Source: Deltaproteobacteria bacterium
GTDB lineage: Bacteria > Desulfobacterota > Desulfomonilia > UBA1062
Length of the DNA: 54,894 nucleotides
NCBI GenBank assembly: GCA_029547045.1
Contig: JAKPQL010000043.1
Span: 1-54,894 of the forward strand
Direction of reading: 5' to 3'
Under the pieces are notes generated by a model. It was not told the DNA's origin. It worked only from the letters and a program-made list of their open reading frames with translations, and made no database searches. The position numbers and the translations under genes were made by a program. Positions 16,160 through 23,824 of the stretch are shown piece after piece (the first letter of the stretch is position 1; every line of letters starts with the position of its first letter).

Positions 16160-16450
16160 ATGGACCAGAAACAGATCGTGAAGCAGGTAATCGACTTCCA
16201 CAAGAGCACCTTCACCAACAGCTACAATGCCATCGTGATGCTGCAGGACCAGACCGAGAAGATGATGAACACCTTCCTCAGCCAGGCCAGCTGGGTGCCG
16301 CAGGACCTCCGGAAGGTGGTGGGCGACTGGGTCGCCACCTACAAGAAGGGCCGCGAGGAGTTCAAAGACTCGGTGGACGATAATTTCAGGCGCCTGGAGG
16401 AGTACTTCTCCACCGCCGACAAGCCCCAGACCAAGACGAAGCAGCAGTAG
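16160..16450 (+). CDS. Phasin-like small helical protein 3
   Basis: 96 residues, third tandem paralogue: V-I-D-F-H-K-S-T-F-T-N-S-Y, V-M-L-Q-D-Q-T-E-K-M-M, Q-A-S-W, Y-K-K-G-R-E-E-F-K and F-R-R-L-E-E-Y-F, followed by a polar Thr/Lys/Gln tail. The ribosome-binding site AAGGAG lies 9 nt upstream of ATG 16160. It is followed 39 bp later by the second PhaC-like gene, so phasins and a synthase-like enzyme are probably co-transcribed. Confidence 0.75.
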   Translation: MDQKQIVKQVIDFHKSTFTNSYNAIVMLQDQTEKMMNTFLSQASWVPQDLRKVVGDWVATYKKGREEFKDSVDDNFRRLEEYFSTADKPQTKTKQQ

Positions 16451-16489
16451 CGCTCCACGAGCGACCCAACAGAGATCCGTGGGGGGGGT

Positions 16490-18082
16490 ATGGAAGACAT
16501 GAAGGACACCATTGACGTCGGCTTCGAGCAGTACGGATCCATTCTCAAGGGCCTTGAGCGGCTCATGGGCATGAGCCTCACCTTTGCGGGCGCAACCCGG
16601 GAAAAGGTCAAGGCCAGCGAGATCTATTTCAACGGCGTGTTCAAGTACATCAATGAATTCATGACCCCCTTCTGGATCGCCCTGAACTCGTTTTCCGCCA
16701 CCGAGCGGGACAAGCTCCTCCGCCACACCCCCGAGGAGAACCTGCGGGACTACCTGGAGCTCCTCCTGTTCAACATCCAGGTGGCCCAGAAGGGCATGAA
16801 CAGCAGCCTGAGAGTCATGAGCGACTTCCACCTGAACGAGCTCTCACGGGCGTTTTCCGCATGGCTGAACACCGTGTTCGAGCGAGAGGGGGAAGACCTG
16901 CAGGGCTTTGTGGAGCGGCAGGCGAGGCTTCTCGAGAAGGTGGTCTACGAGTACCCCAAGGCCATCGACGACATCGGGCAGGACTATGGCTTCCACTTCG
17001 AGCAGGACGGATATGAGCAGCTCGCCGAAACTGACCGGTTCACGGTGTACCGGGTGCTCCCCCGCAGCGGTGTCAAGGTGGTCCAGAAGCGCAAGCCCAT
17101 CCTCATCATCCCGCCCTACGTGCTGGGCGAGAACATCCTCGGCTTCCTTCCCGCGGACGGGAAGAGCTATGTCCATGCCTATGCCGACCAGGGCATCCCC
17201 ACCTATATACGCGTGATCAAGGACATCGACTCGACACCCGCGGTCCAGACCATGACCGGAGAGGACGACGCCCTGGACACGAGGTACTTCTGCGATGTCA
17301 TGAGGGAGAAGCACGGCCTGCCCGTCACGCTGAACGGGTTCTGTCAGGGCGGGTTCGTGGCTCTGCTGGACATCCTGTCCGGCGAGCTCGACGGCCTGGT
17401 GGACGCACTTCTCACCTGCGTGGCCCCCATGGACGGCACCCGGAGCAAGGCCCTCATCGAGTACCTGGAGCACCTGCCGGCGCGCTTCCGCGACCTGGGC
17501 TATGCGGTGAAGGAGCTGCCGAACGGCAACAGCGTGGTGGACGGCAAGGTCATGAGCTGGGTGTACAAGCTCAAGAGCATGGAGAAGGAGGCGCCCATCT
17601 ACACGCTCTACCGCGACCTCATGATGTTCGACGACCCCACGGGCAAGGACGTGAAGATCACCCGGACCGCCGCGGCGCTGAACCACTGGCTCATCTACGA
17701 CCGCAAGGACATCCCCGAGGCCATCACGAAGATGAGCTTCGACTCGTACACCATTCCCATCACGGCAGACGGGACCATGCCCGTGAAGCTCTTCGGGAGG
17801 AAGCTCAACCTCAGGCGCATCGCGGAGAAGGGGATCAGATTCCTCATCTGTTATGCGCAGAGCGACGACCTGGTGGACAAGGACTCGGCCCTGGCGCCGC
17901 TGGACTTCGTGGACGCCGAGGTGACCGTGTTCCCTAAGGGCCACGGCGCCATCGCCACGACCTGGTCCCAGCTCGACAGCGAGTATGCCATCCACAAGAA
18001 GCTGCCGAACGGCATGCGCGGCCCGGTTCGGTTCCAGCTCGACCTCGATGCAGAGGTCGGAAGGGGGAAGAGGCATGGATAA
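16490..18082 (+). CDS. PhaC-like PHA synthase family protein, long form
   Basis: 530 residues. The first ~180 are alpha-helical, like the N-terminal half of class I/II synthases; the rest is an alpha/beta hydrolase. Nucleophile elbow G-F-C-Q-G-G with Cys285; acid region A-Q-S-D-D-L-V-D; His region F-P-K-G-H-G-A. The conserved Trp next to the nucleophile elbow of typical PhaC is not apparent. GGGGGGG precedes ATG 16490. The stop codon overlaps the start of a small PhaE-like gene by 8 bp, suggesting translational coupling and a two-subunit enzyme. It could polymerise a different hydroxyacyl-CoA from the class III enzyme, or be a depolymerase-like member with a Cys nucleophile. Confidence 0.78.
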   Translation: MEDMKDTIDVGFEQYGSILKGLERLMGMSLTFAGATREKVKASEIYFNGVFKYINEFMTPFWIALNSFSATERDKLLRHTPEENLRDYLELLLFNIQVAQKGMNSSLRVMSDFHLNELSRAFSAWLNTVFEREGEDLQGFVERQARLLEKVVYEYPKAIDDIGQDYGFHFEQDGYEQLAETDRFTVYRVLPRSGVKVVQKRKPILIIPPYVLGENILGFLPADGKSYVHAYADQGIPTYIRVIKDIDSTPAVQTMTGEDDALDTRYFCDVMREKHGLPVTLNGFCQGGFVALLDILSGELDGLVDALLTCVAPMDGTRSKALIEYLEHLPARFRDLGYAVKELPNGNSVVDGKVMSWVYKLKSMEKEAPIYTLYRDLMMFDDPTGKDVKITRTAAALNHWLIYDRKDIPEAITKMSFDSYTIPITADGTMPVKLFGRKLNLRRIAEKGIRFLICYAQSDDLVDKDSALAPLDFVDAEVTVFPKGHGAIATTWSQLDSEYAIHKKLPNGMRGPVRFQLDLDAEVGRGKRHG

Positions 18083-18656
18083 GCAGGTCCTCGAATTCTG
18101 GGGGAACATGATGCTCTCCGCTGCCAAGGGCCAGCAGCAGCTCGAGGACATCCTGACGTGGTTCTCCGGCAATGTGAGGGACTTCAAGGACTTCTCGGAC
18201 ATGTTCTGCAGGATGTATGGGATCGAGCCCGGCGCCGAGCAGTCACCCGACTACCTTGCCCTCTGGCGGAAGGCGCTGGGAGAGTTCAAGGAGTCCTATG
18301 GCGAACTCCTGGCCATGATGGACCTGGTGCCGAGGAGGGACTTCATCGCGGTTACCAGGGAGAACCAGGACCTGAAGAAGCGGATCTCCGAGCTTGAAGA
18401 GGTGGTCAGGCACCTGCGCGCGCTCCTTGACGACAAGGCAGCGATGCCTGCCGGGGGGATCAAGGACTTCCAGAAGCTCATCGACGAACAGGCCCGGCAG
18501 TACCAGGACTTCATGAAGGGCGTGACAGCGGTCCTCGAGACCGGGACCGAACCCTTGGCTGCAGAAATGAGAACCCCCCGGCCTGCGGGGGGGGAATCGA
18601 AGCCCGCAGCGCCAGTGAAGAAAACAACACGCCGCAGTACCAAGTCCGGCACGTGA
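18075..18656 (+). CDS. PhaE-like partner protein of the long PhaC-like enzyme
   Basis: 193 residues, helical. The N-terminal third (F-W-G-N-M-M-L-S-A-A-K-G-Q-Q-Q-L) is amphipathic, residues ~95-125 form a short coiled coil (N-Q-D-L-K-K-R-I-S-E-L-E-E-V-V-R-H-L), and the tail is Pro/Ala/Lys-rich and probably disordered. The coiled-coil layout mirrors the C-terminus of PhaE encoded at 22.3 kb (L-Y-E-E-I-Y-R-L-K-K-R-V-K-E-L-E). It overlaps the preceding gene by 8 bp (ATGGATAA). Best read as a small subunit or granule-targeting partner. No enzymatic motif is seen. Confidence 0.6.
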   Translation: MDKQVLEFWGNMMLSAAKGQQQLEDILTWFSGNVRDFKDFSDMFCRMYGIEPGAEQSPDYLALWRKALGEFKESYGELLAMMDLVPRRDFIAVTRENQDLKKRISELEEVVRHLRALLDDKAAMPAGGIKDFQKLIDEQARQYQDFMKGVTAVLETGTEPLAAEMRTPRPAGGESKPAAPVKKTTRRSTKSGT

Positions 18657-18770
18657 ATCGTGTCCGCCGCGGGCCCATGTCCTCGATCCCGGGCGCCCGG
18701 GCTGCGGCCCTATCCTACGGACAGGGCGTGGTCCCTCTCATGCGAGTCTTGACAATCACGACCCCTTCCC

Positions 18771-18798
18771 TTGACAGGGCGGGATACCGGCTTATTTT
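18771..18798 (+). promoter_or_regulatory. Sigma70-type promoter of the solute-binding protein gene
   Basis: -35 TTGACA (18771-18776), 16-nt spacer, -10 TATTTT (18793-18798). The gene start is 59 bp downstream of the -10 box. Confidence 0.6.
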
Positions 18799-18856
18799 TA
18801 TACCAGGAGTGAACGGTTGCTGAGTTCCCGGCGCACAAAGGAGGGCGCGGCAGCAT

Positions 18857-19612
18857 GTGAAGATCGTCTCGGCCATCGCCCTGTTCCTGCTGTGCCTGGT
18901 CCAGGCCGCCTCTGCGCACGACAGGGTGCGCCTCGCCAACGGGGAATGGCCCCCTTACCTGGGATCGGATCTCAAGCACTACGGCGTCGCGTCCCGCATC
19001 GTCACCGATGCCTTTGCCCTGGGCGGCATCGAGGTGGAGTACGGGTTCTTTCCCTGGCTCAGATCCATGATGCTTGCCAAGCAGGGAACCTGGGACGGGA
19101 CCCTGGTATGGTTTTCCTCAACGGAGCGCAGGAAGATGTTTTATGTAAGCGATCCGGTCATCATCAGCACCTATGTCTTCTTCCACCGCAAGGACATGAC
19201 CTTTGACTGGCGCACGATGGAAGACCTGAAAGGCTGCGCCATCGGCGCCACGGTGGGCTACGACTACGGGGAGGCGTTCCAGAAGGCGGAAAGGCAGGGA
19301 CTGATCAGGGTGGAACGGGTGCCCACCGACGAAATGAACCTGAAGAAGCTCGTCCATGGCAGGACCGATATCTTCCCCATCGACCGGGAGGTCGGGCTGA
19401 GCATGATGAGGAAGCATCTCTCCGAGGCTGACCGGAACCGTCTCACCTTCCATCCCTTGCCACTGCGCACTGATCCCCTGTGCCTGCTACTCTCCAGGAA
19501 GGTTTCGAGGAACAGTGACCGCATCAAGGTCTTCAACGCGGGGCTCAGGCGATTGAAGGAGCAGGGGAAGGTGAACAGGTATCTCAGGGAAGCCCTCACC
19601 TTTCATCCGTGA
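18857..19612 (+). CDS. Family 3 extracellular solute-binding protein
   Basis: 251 residues with GTG start; a signal peptide (K-I-V-S-A-I-A-L-F-L-L-C-L-V-Q-A-A-S-A, cleavage near A-S-A-H). The rest matches SBP_bac_3: G-E-W-P-P-Y-L-G near the N-terminus of the mature form, W-D-G-T-L-V-W, the segment I-G-A-T-V-G-Y-D-Y-G-E, and a Glu/Asp-rich hinge. Such proteins are periplasmic amino-acid receptors or, when orphan, sensory partners. No permease or ATPase gene is adjacent, so it is an orphan receptor here. AAAGGAGGG lies 12 nt before the GTG. It sits inside the PHA island and has its own promoter; a link to PHA is not evident. Confidence 0.8.
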   Translation: MKIVSAIALFLLCLVQAASAHDRVRLANGEWPPYLGSDLKHYGVASRIVTDAFALGGIEVEYGFFPWLRSMMLAKQGTWDGTLVWFSSTERRKMFYVSDPVIISTYVFFHRKDMTFDWRTMEDLKGCAIGATVGYDYGEAFQKAERQGLIRVERVPTDEMNLKKLVHGRTDIFPIDREVGLSMMRKHLSEADRNRLTFHPLPLRTDPLCLLLSRKVSRNSDRIKVFNAGLRRLKEQGKVNRYLREALTFHP

Positions 19613-19636
19613 TGCCCAGGTCCATGGCGCGAAGCC

Positions 19637-20059
19637 TCAGCCCTTCTTGGGCGGGCTCGCCACGGCGTCGCCCTCCAGAATCTTTACCCCGTCCTGGTTC
19701 GCGCACCACGTCTTGAGCCTGACGCGGTTCTTCTCCACGTTCATCTCAGAGACCTCCACGTGGGCCGTCACGGTGTCGCCAATGCGGACCGGGGCAAGGA
19801 ACTTCAGCTCCTGGCTGATGTAGATCGACCCGGGTCCGGGCAGCTGCATGCCTATGACTGCAGACACGAAGCCCGCTGCGAGCATGCCGTGGGCGATGCG
19901 GGTCTTGAAGAAGGTGTTCTTCGCATAGGCCTCGTTCAGGTGGGCCGGGTTGAAGTCGCCCACGATGCCGGCAAAGAGGTAGATGTCCGTCTCGGACACG
20001 GTCTTCGAAAATTCCGCAAAGTCGCCGATCTTCAGTTCGTTCATGGATCTGCCCAGCAT
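19637..20059 (-). CDS. phaJ: (R)-specific enoyl-CoA hydratase, MaoC-like
   Basis: 140 residues, a single hot-dog domain. The hydratase-2 motif is present: G-D-F-N-P-A-H-L-N with the catalytic Asp and His (about residues 35-40) and I-A-H-G-M-L-A-A-G. Size and motif match PhaJ, which converts trans-2-enoyl-CoA (for example crotonyl-CoA) to (R)-3-hydroxyacyl-CoA for polymerisation. GGAGGGG lies 5 nt before ATG 20059. It is the last gene of the phaE-phaC-GAF-phaJ operon on the minus strand, 12 bp after the GAF gene. An alternative role in other (R)-hydroxyacyl metabolism is possible. Confidence 0.88.
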   Translation of the reverse strand: MLGRSMNELKIGDFAEFSKTVSETDIYLFAGIVGDFNPAHLNEAYAKNTFFKTRIAHGMLAAGFVSAVIGMQLPGPGSIYISQELKFLAPVRIGDTVTAHVEVSEMNVEKNRVRLKTWCANQDGVKILEGDAVASPPKKG

Positions 20060-20071
20060 TGGTCCCCTCCC

Positions 20072-21124
20072 CTAGAACCACGAACGGTGGCTCCAGATGT
20101 CTTCCTTGAGGCACTGCATGTCCTGCTTCAGCATGAGGTACATGGAGGCGTTGTGGATGGCGAGTCCGCCCAGGCTCGCCACGGCCTCGGCCAGCATGAC
20201 CTCGCCCTCGGTGAAGTCGCGCTCCTTTTCGGAATAGTAGCGCATGACGCCGATGACCTCGTCCTTGATCCTGATGGGCACGGTGAGGATGGAGGCGATG
20301 CCCTCCTTCTTCTTCTCGTCCCGGTACTGCACCTCCTTGTTGGAGGTGGCGTCCCTGATGACCACGGTCTTCCCCGCCAGCGCCTCGGTGACGCTCTTCT
20401 CGATGCGCACCGGACCCTTGTTCAGGTATTTCCTGCTCAGGCCATGGCTGGCCACGAGCTCCAGGACCTGCTTCTCCTTGTCCACGAGCCGCACGGACAC
20501 CGCCTTGACGCCCATGGCCCGGGCCATGTCCACGGACAGGCGCTCCATGATCACCTTGATGTCCAGGCTCTCGTTGAGGCCCTCGGCGATGTTCGTGAAG
20601 ATGCGGATGTTGCGCGTGATCTGCATGACGAGGCGCGACCGCTCAATGGCCAGGCCGCCCTGCTCTGCCAGCGCCGTGAGGAACTGGATCTCCTCGTCGG
20701 AGAACATCCGGGGCCTGGCGGTGTACAGGGTGAGTACGCCCTTGACCCGCTCCTTGACCAGGACCGGCACCACCAGGATGGAGGCGATGCCCTCCTTCTT
20801 CTTGATCTCGTGGGTGGAGACCCTGGGATCCGTGGTGGCGTCGTGGATGGCTATGTAGCCTTTCTTCATGATTTCCTGGGCCGCCCGCTTGGCCTCCCTG
20901 GGCTCGGCGTGGAGGTAGCTCTTGGACAGGCCCTTCTGGGCGATGGGGACGAAGATGTCGCTGGCGCCCTGCTCGTCTTCGAAGAAGAGGCAGGCAGCCT
21001 TGGCCTCCATGGTGTCGATGGCGCTCTGCACGATGAGGTCCAGCACCTTCTCCTTTTTCAGCGTGGTGCCGAAGGCCCTGCTCACCGCGCAGAACGTCTT
21101 GAAATAGTCGCTTCTCTCAGGCAT
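20072..21124 (-). CDS. Tandem GAF-domain protein
   Basis: 350 residues with two GAF domains (about 15-165 and 180-325), each containing a K-K-K-E-G-I-A-S-I-L-x-V-P phrase and ending with a helix of the type A-E-Q-G-G-L-A-I. No histidine kinase, cyclase, GGDEF or DNA-binding domain is present, so it is a stand-alone sensor. It overlaps the phaC stop by 8 bp and is followed closely by phaJ, so it is co-expressed with the PHA synthase. A regulatory or ligand-sensing role in polymer metabolism is inference from position. The internal duplication of the K-K-K-E-G-I-A-S-I-L motif indicates that the two domains arose by tandem copy. Confidence 0.82.
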   Translation of the reverse strand: MPERSDYFKTFCAVSRAFGTTLKKEKVLDLIVQSAIDTMEAKAACLFFEDEQGASDIFVPIAQKGLSKSYLHAEPREAKRAAQEIMKKGYIAIHDATTDPRVSTHEIKKKEGIASILVVPVLVKERVKGVLTLYTARPRMFSDEEIQFLTALAEQGGLAIERSRLVMQITRNIRIFTNIAEGLNESLDIKVIMERLSVDMARAMGVKAVSVRLVDKEKQVLELVASHGLSRKYLNKGPVRIEKSVTEALAGKTVVIRDATSNKEVQYRDEKKKEGIASILTVPIRIKDEVIGVMRYYSEKERDFTEGEVMLAEAVASLGGLAIHNASMYLMLKQDMQCLKEDIWSHRSWF

Positions 21125-22325
21125 TGGCTCTCTCCTTTGAAGGCTTCATATTCTTCGTCCTGGCTGTCCAGGAGGGTTTCCTCGAGTTGACGGATGCCTT
21201 GCGGGCACCCGGTTTCTTCGCCATGCTCCGCGTGCGGGGCTGTTCGCGCTCCGTGAGCCACTGGATGATCTTGGGGGTGAACTCCCGCTGGGTCTTGGAG
21301 CTCACATAGATGCCTATGTGGCCGGTGTCCAGACACACGTCCTCGGTGTCCGTGCTCCCCACGGCCCCGGTGAGCTTGTCCGCAGCACCGGGCGGAACCA
21401 GGTGGTCGAACTGGCCGTAGATGTTGAGCAGCGGCATGGTGAGGTTCTTCAGGTCCACGCGCTTCCCCCCGACCACGAGCCTGCTCTGGATGAGGAGGTT
21501 CTTCTGGTAGCAATCCTTCACGAACTGCCGGAAGGTCTCGCCCGGCACGTCCGGGCTGTCGAAGATCCACTTCTCCATGCGGATGAAGTTCTCCACGAAG
21601 GCCTTGTCGTCCATGTTCTCCACAAACCCCACATACTTGTCGATCATGAGGCGGGCCGGGTTCAGCAGGAGAAACCCGAAGTTCATGAGGTCGCCCGGCA
21701 TGTTGCCGAAGGCGTCGATCATCTTGTCCGCGTCCACGTCCTTCATCCATATGTGGAGCAGGCCCTGGTCCGTGTCGAAGTTGGCGGGGCACACCGTGGT
21801 GACAAGGTTCTTCACCTTGTCCGGGTGCAGGGCCGAGTAGATCACGCAGAAGGTGCCCCCCATGCAGATGCCCATGAGGTTGACCTTGTCCACGCCGCAG
21901 CGGTCCCGTATGTGGTCCACGATGTTGTCCATGTACCCGTTCACGTGGTCGTCGATGGTGAGGTACTTGTCCTTGCGGGAGGGGTAGCCCCAGTCGATCA
22001 TGTACAGGTCGATGCCTGCCTTGAGGAAGTTCCTCACCACACTCCGCTCGGGCTGCAGGTCGAGCATGGTCTCCCGGTTGATGAGCGCATAGACCACGAG
22101 CAGGGGGGTCTTGAGCGTTGCGGAGGGCTCAGCCAGCGGCAGGTAGTGCTTCAGCCTGACGCGGTCCTCCTGGTAGATGACCTCGTACGGGGTGGTGGCG
22201 ATATCCGTGTCCAGAGGTCCGAGCAGGATGTCGGAGGCCTTGGACGCACGTTCCTGGGCGCGGTCCGCGCCCTCGGCCAGGTGCTTGAGGATTACGTCCA
22301 CAGGGATCTTGGGCGTCTCTTCCAT
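21117..22325 (-). CDS. phaC: Class III PHA synthase catalytic subunit
   Basis: 402 residues. Features of class III PhaC: N-terminus with Y-E-V-I-Y-Q-E-D, P-L-L-V-V-Y-A-L-I-N-R, Y-M-I-D-W-G-Y-P, nucleophile elbow G-I-C-M-G-G with Cys154, acid region G-Q-F-D-H-L-V-P and His in D-T-G-H-I-G-I-Y-V. The C-terminus carries a ~40-residue basic tail (R-T-R-S-M-A-K-K onward) that is longer than in class III enzymes such as Allochromatium vinosum PhaC (~355 residues) and may bind granules or nucleic acid. It begins 3 bp after phaE, and the two form the synthase. It polymerises (R)-3-hydroxyacyl-CoA. Confidence 0.92.
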   Translation of the reverse strand: MEETPKIPVDVILKHLAEGADRAQERASKASDILLGPLDTDIATTPYEVIYQEDRVRLKHYLPLAEPSATLKTPLLVVYALINRETMLDLQPERSVVRNFLKAGIDLYMIDWGYPSRKDKYLTIDDHVNGYMDNIVDHIRDRCGVDKVNLMGICMGGTFCVIYSALHPDKVKNLVTTVCPANFDTDQGLLHIWMKDVDADKMIDAFGNMPGDLMNFGFLLLNPARLMIDKYVGFVENMDDKAFVENFIRMEKWIFDSPDVPGETFRQFVKDCYQKNLLIQSRLVVGGKRVDLKNLTMPLLNIYGQFDHLVPPGAADKLTGAVGSTDTEDVCLDTGHIGIYVSSKTQREFTPKIIQWLTEREQPRTRSMAKKPGARKASVNSRKPSWTARTKNMKPSKERANA

Positions 22326-22328
22326 GGG

Positions 22329-23252
22329 TTAGTCTCCTGATGCAGGGGCCTTCCGGGGGCCCTTGGTCGACTTCTCCAGTTCCTTGACCCGTTTCTTCAG
22401 GCGGTAGATCTCTTCGTACAGGTCGTCCAGGTCCTTGTTGGTGGGGATTGGCAGCGACTGCATCACGTCCGCGAAGATACGGTTCCGGGCCGTGATGAAC
22501 TCCTCGAAGGCGGCCAGGGTCTCGGCAAGGGCCCGGGTGTACTCGGCGGACTTGAAGAGGGTCATGTAGTGGCCCTCCAGGATCTTGACCCAGAGGCGGT
22601 AGTGCTCGTGGGGGTCTTCGGGAACCTTCCTGAGCCGTACCTGCTCCTCGATCTTGTCCGAGAGCACCTTGAAGGACTTCTCCATGGGGAGCATGAGGAG
22701 CTGCAGAAAATCGCCCAGCTTCGCGTTCATGATGTTGTACCTGTCCACGGCCTGGTTGAAGCGCTCCTGGTAGAACCGTACAAGGCCGAGCTGGGGCACC
22801 TTGAGGTACTGGCGGATCTCCTTGTCGTAGAAGTCCGACCAGGCCTTGAGGCTGTCCTGGTCGAGGTTGTCGAAGCGGTAGGCCTCGGTCTGCCTGCTCA
22901 GCCTCCTGATCTTATTCATCGCCTGTTCCTGCGCCTTGAGGAAGCCGGATATGCCTGTCTGGAAGAACCTGGTCATGACGTCGGGAAGGCTCGCCATGCC
23001 GCTGGCTATGGAAGAGGCCGCAGTGGGCTCGCTCATGGCGCTCGACAGGGTTCCCCAGGTCTTGAAGAGGGACGTGAGGGTCTCCTGGGAGGCCCGTGCA
23101 TGGCCCTCGGACGATCCCTGACCGCCGTTGTCGCTGCCGGCCTGCATTCCCTGGAGTCCGGAAAAGAATCCGGTAAGGGCCTGGTTCATCATGTTCAGCC
23201 AGGGCTGCAGGAAATCCATGGGTACAGAGGGTTCCGGTCTGCTCTCTTCCAT
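22329..23252 (-). CDS. phaE: Class III PHA synthase subunit PhaE
   Basis: 307 residues, predicted helical. It has the PhaE layout: an N-terminal tryptophan-rich segment (M-D-F-L-Q-P-W-L-N), a low-complexity Gly/Ser linker (about 40-60), a conserved helical body with W-S-D-F-Y-D-K-E-I-R-Q-Y and F-N-x-A-V-D-R-Y-N, and a coiled coil near the C-terminus (D-D-L-Y-E-E-I-Y-R-L-K-K-R-V). It is the first gene of phaE-phaC-GAF-phaJ. PhaE stabilises and activates PhaC. The start is supported by its position just after a weak promoter and GGAGTG upstream. Confidence 0.88.
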   Translation of the reverse strand: MEESRPEPSVPMDFLQPWLNMMNQALTGFFSGLQGMQAGSDNGGQGSSEGHARASQETLTSLFKTWGTLSSAMSEPTAASSIASGMASLPDVMTRFFQTGISGFLKAQEQAMNKIRRLSRQTEAYRFDNLDQDSLKAWSDFYDKEIRQYLKVPQLGLVRFYQERFNQAVDRYNIMNAKLGDFLQLLMLPMEKSFKVLSDKIEEQVRLRKVPEDPHEHYRLWVKILEGHYMTLFKSAEYTRALAETLAAFEEFITARNRIFADVMQSLPIPTNKDLDDLYEEIYRLKKRVKELEKSTKGPRKAPASGD

Positions 23253-23322
23253 ACATCACTCCATTCTGTACAAACACCGCATCCGGTGCAGGAGAAGGAA
23301 AGGCCCATCCACAATAATCTAC

Positions 23323-23350
23323 TAATTAGTGTCAGCGGTTCTTTTGTCAA
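23323..23350 (-). promoter_or_regulatory. Possible promoter of the phaE operon
   Basis: On the minus strand TTGACA (23345-23350) and TAATTA (23323-23328) are separated by 16 nt, 71 bp upstream of the phaE start. The -10 match is only moderate. Confidence 0.5.
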
Positions 23351-23488
23351 TGGAGGGGAGGGTGCCTCCACTGTGAATAATCTTCTCAGATCAGCCGTGT
23401 CGGCCCTTTCCAGGCCGATGCGCAAAGTTTCATGCCCCGGGAATTGTGCCTTGACAAACCACAGGGGCTTGCATATAAGAGTCGATGC

Positions 23489-23563
23489 GCGGGAATAACT
23501 CAGTGGTAGAGTGTAACCTTGCCAAGGTTAAAGTCGCGGGTTCGAATCCCGTTTCCCGCTCCA
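23489..23563 (+). tRNA. tRNA-Gly (anticodon GCC)
   Basis: 75 nt with encoded CCA. Acceptor stem 23489-23495 with 23553-23559, discriminator T, anticodon loop TTGCCAA giving GCC, T-loop TTCGAAT. It stands alone, convergent with asnS. Confidence 0.95.
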
Positions 23564-23699
23564 GCACTTTTCCTTTTTCCTTATATCCCATTCCATCCTG
23601 ATCGGGGGTGGAGTGTTTTCTGGGGAAGGGTCGACTCCTGAGAGTCATGGGGGTGGATCTTTCCGGCAGGTATTCAATAGGTAGGCTCTTTTCACTGAA

Positions 23700-23765
23700 C
23701 CCGATGAAATCGATGATTGCACCCGGCTGCCACGACAGCCGGGTGCAATCATCGATTTCATCGGG
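23700..23765. repeat. Perfect 30-bp inverted repeat with 6-nt loop
   Basis: Arms 23700-23729 and 23736-23765 are exact reverse complements (no mismatch), loop CCACGA. It lies between tRNA-Gly and the end of asnS. No T-run follows on either side, so it is not a standard rho-independent terminator; possible roles are discussed in the findings. Confidence 0.9.
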
Positions 23766-23824
23766 CCGAATGGGTACGGTGGTCTGCACCGGCCCGGCCC
23801 TTTTCCCCCGGTCCCCCGCACTCC

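Noticed and set aside
23700-23765. 30-bp hairpin as a rho-independent terminator
   Set aside because: No T-run on either side, and the stem is far longer and less GC-focused than the terminators seen at 7444 and 14781.
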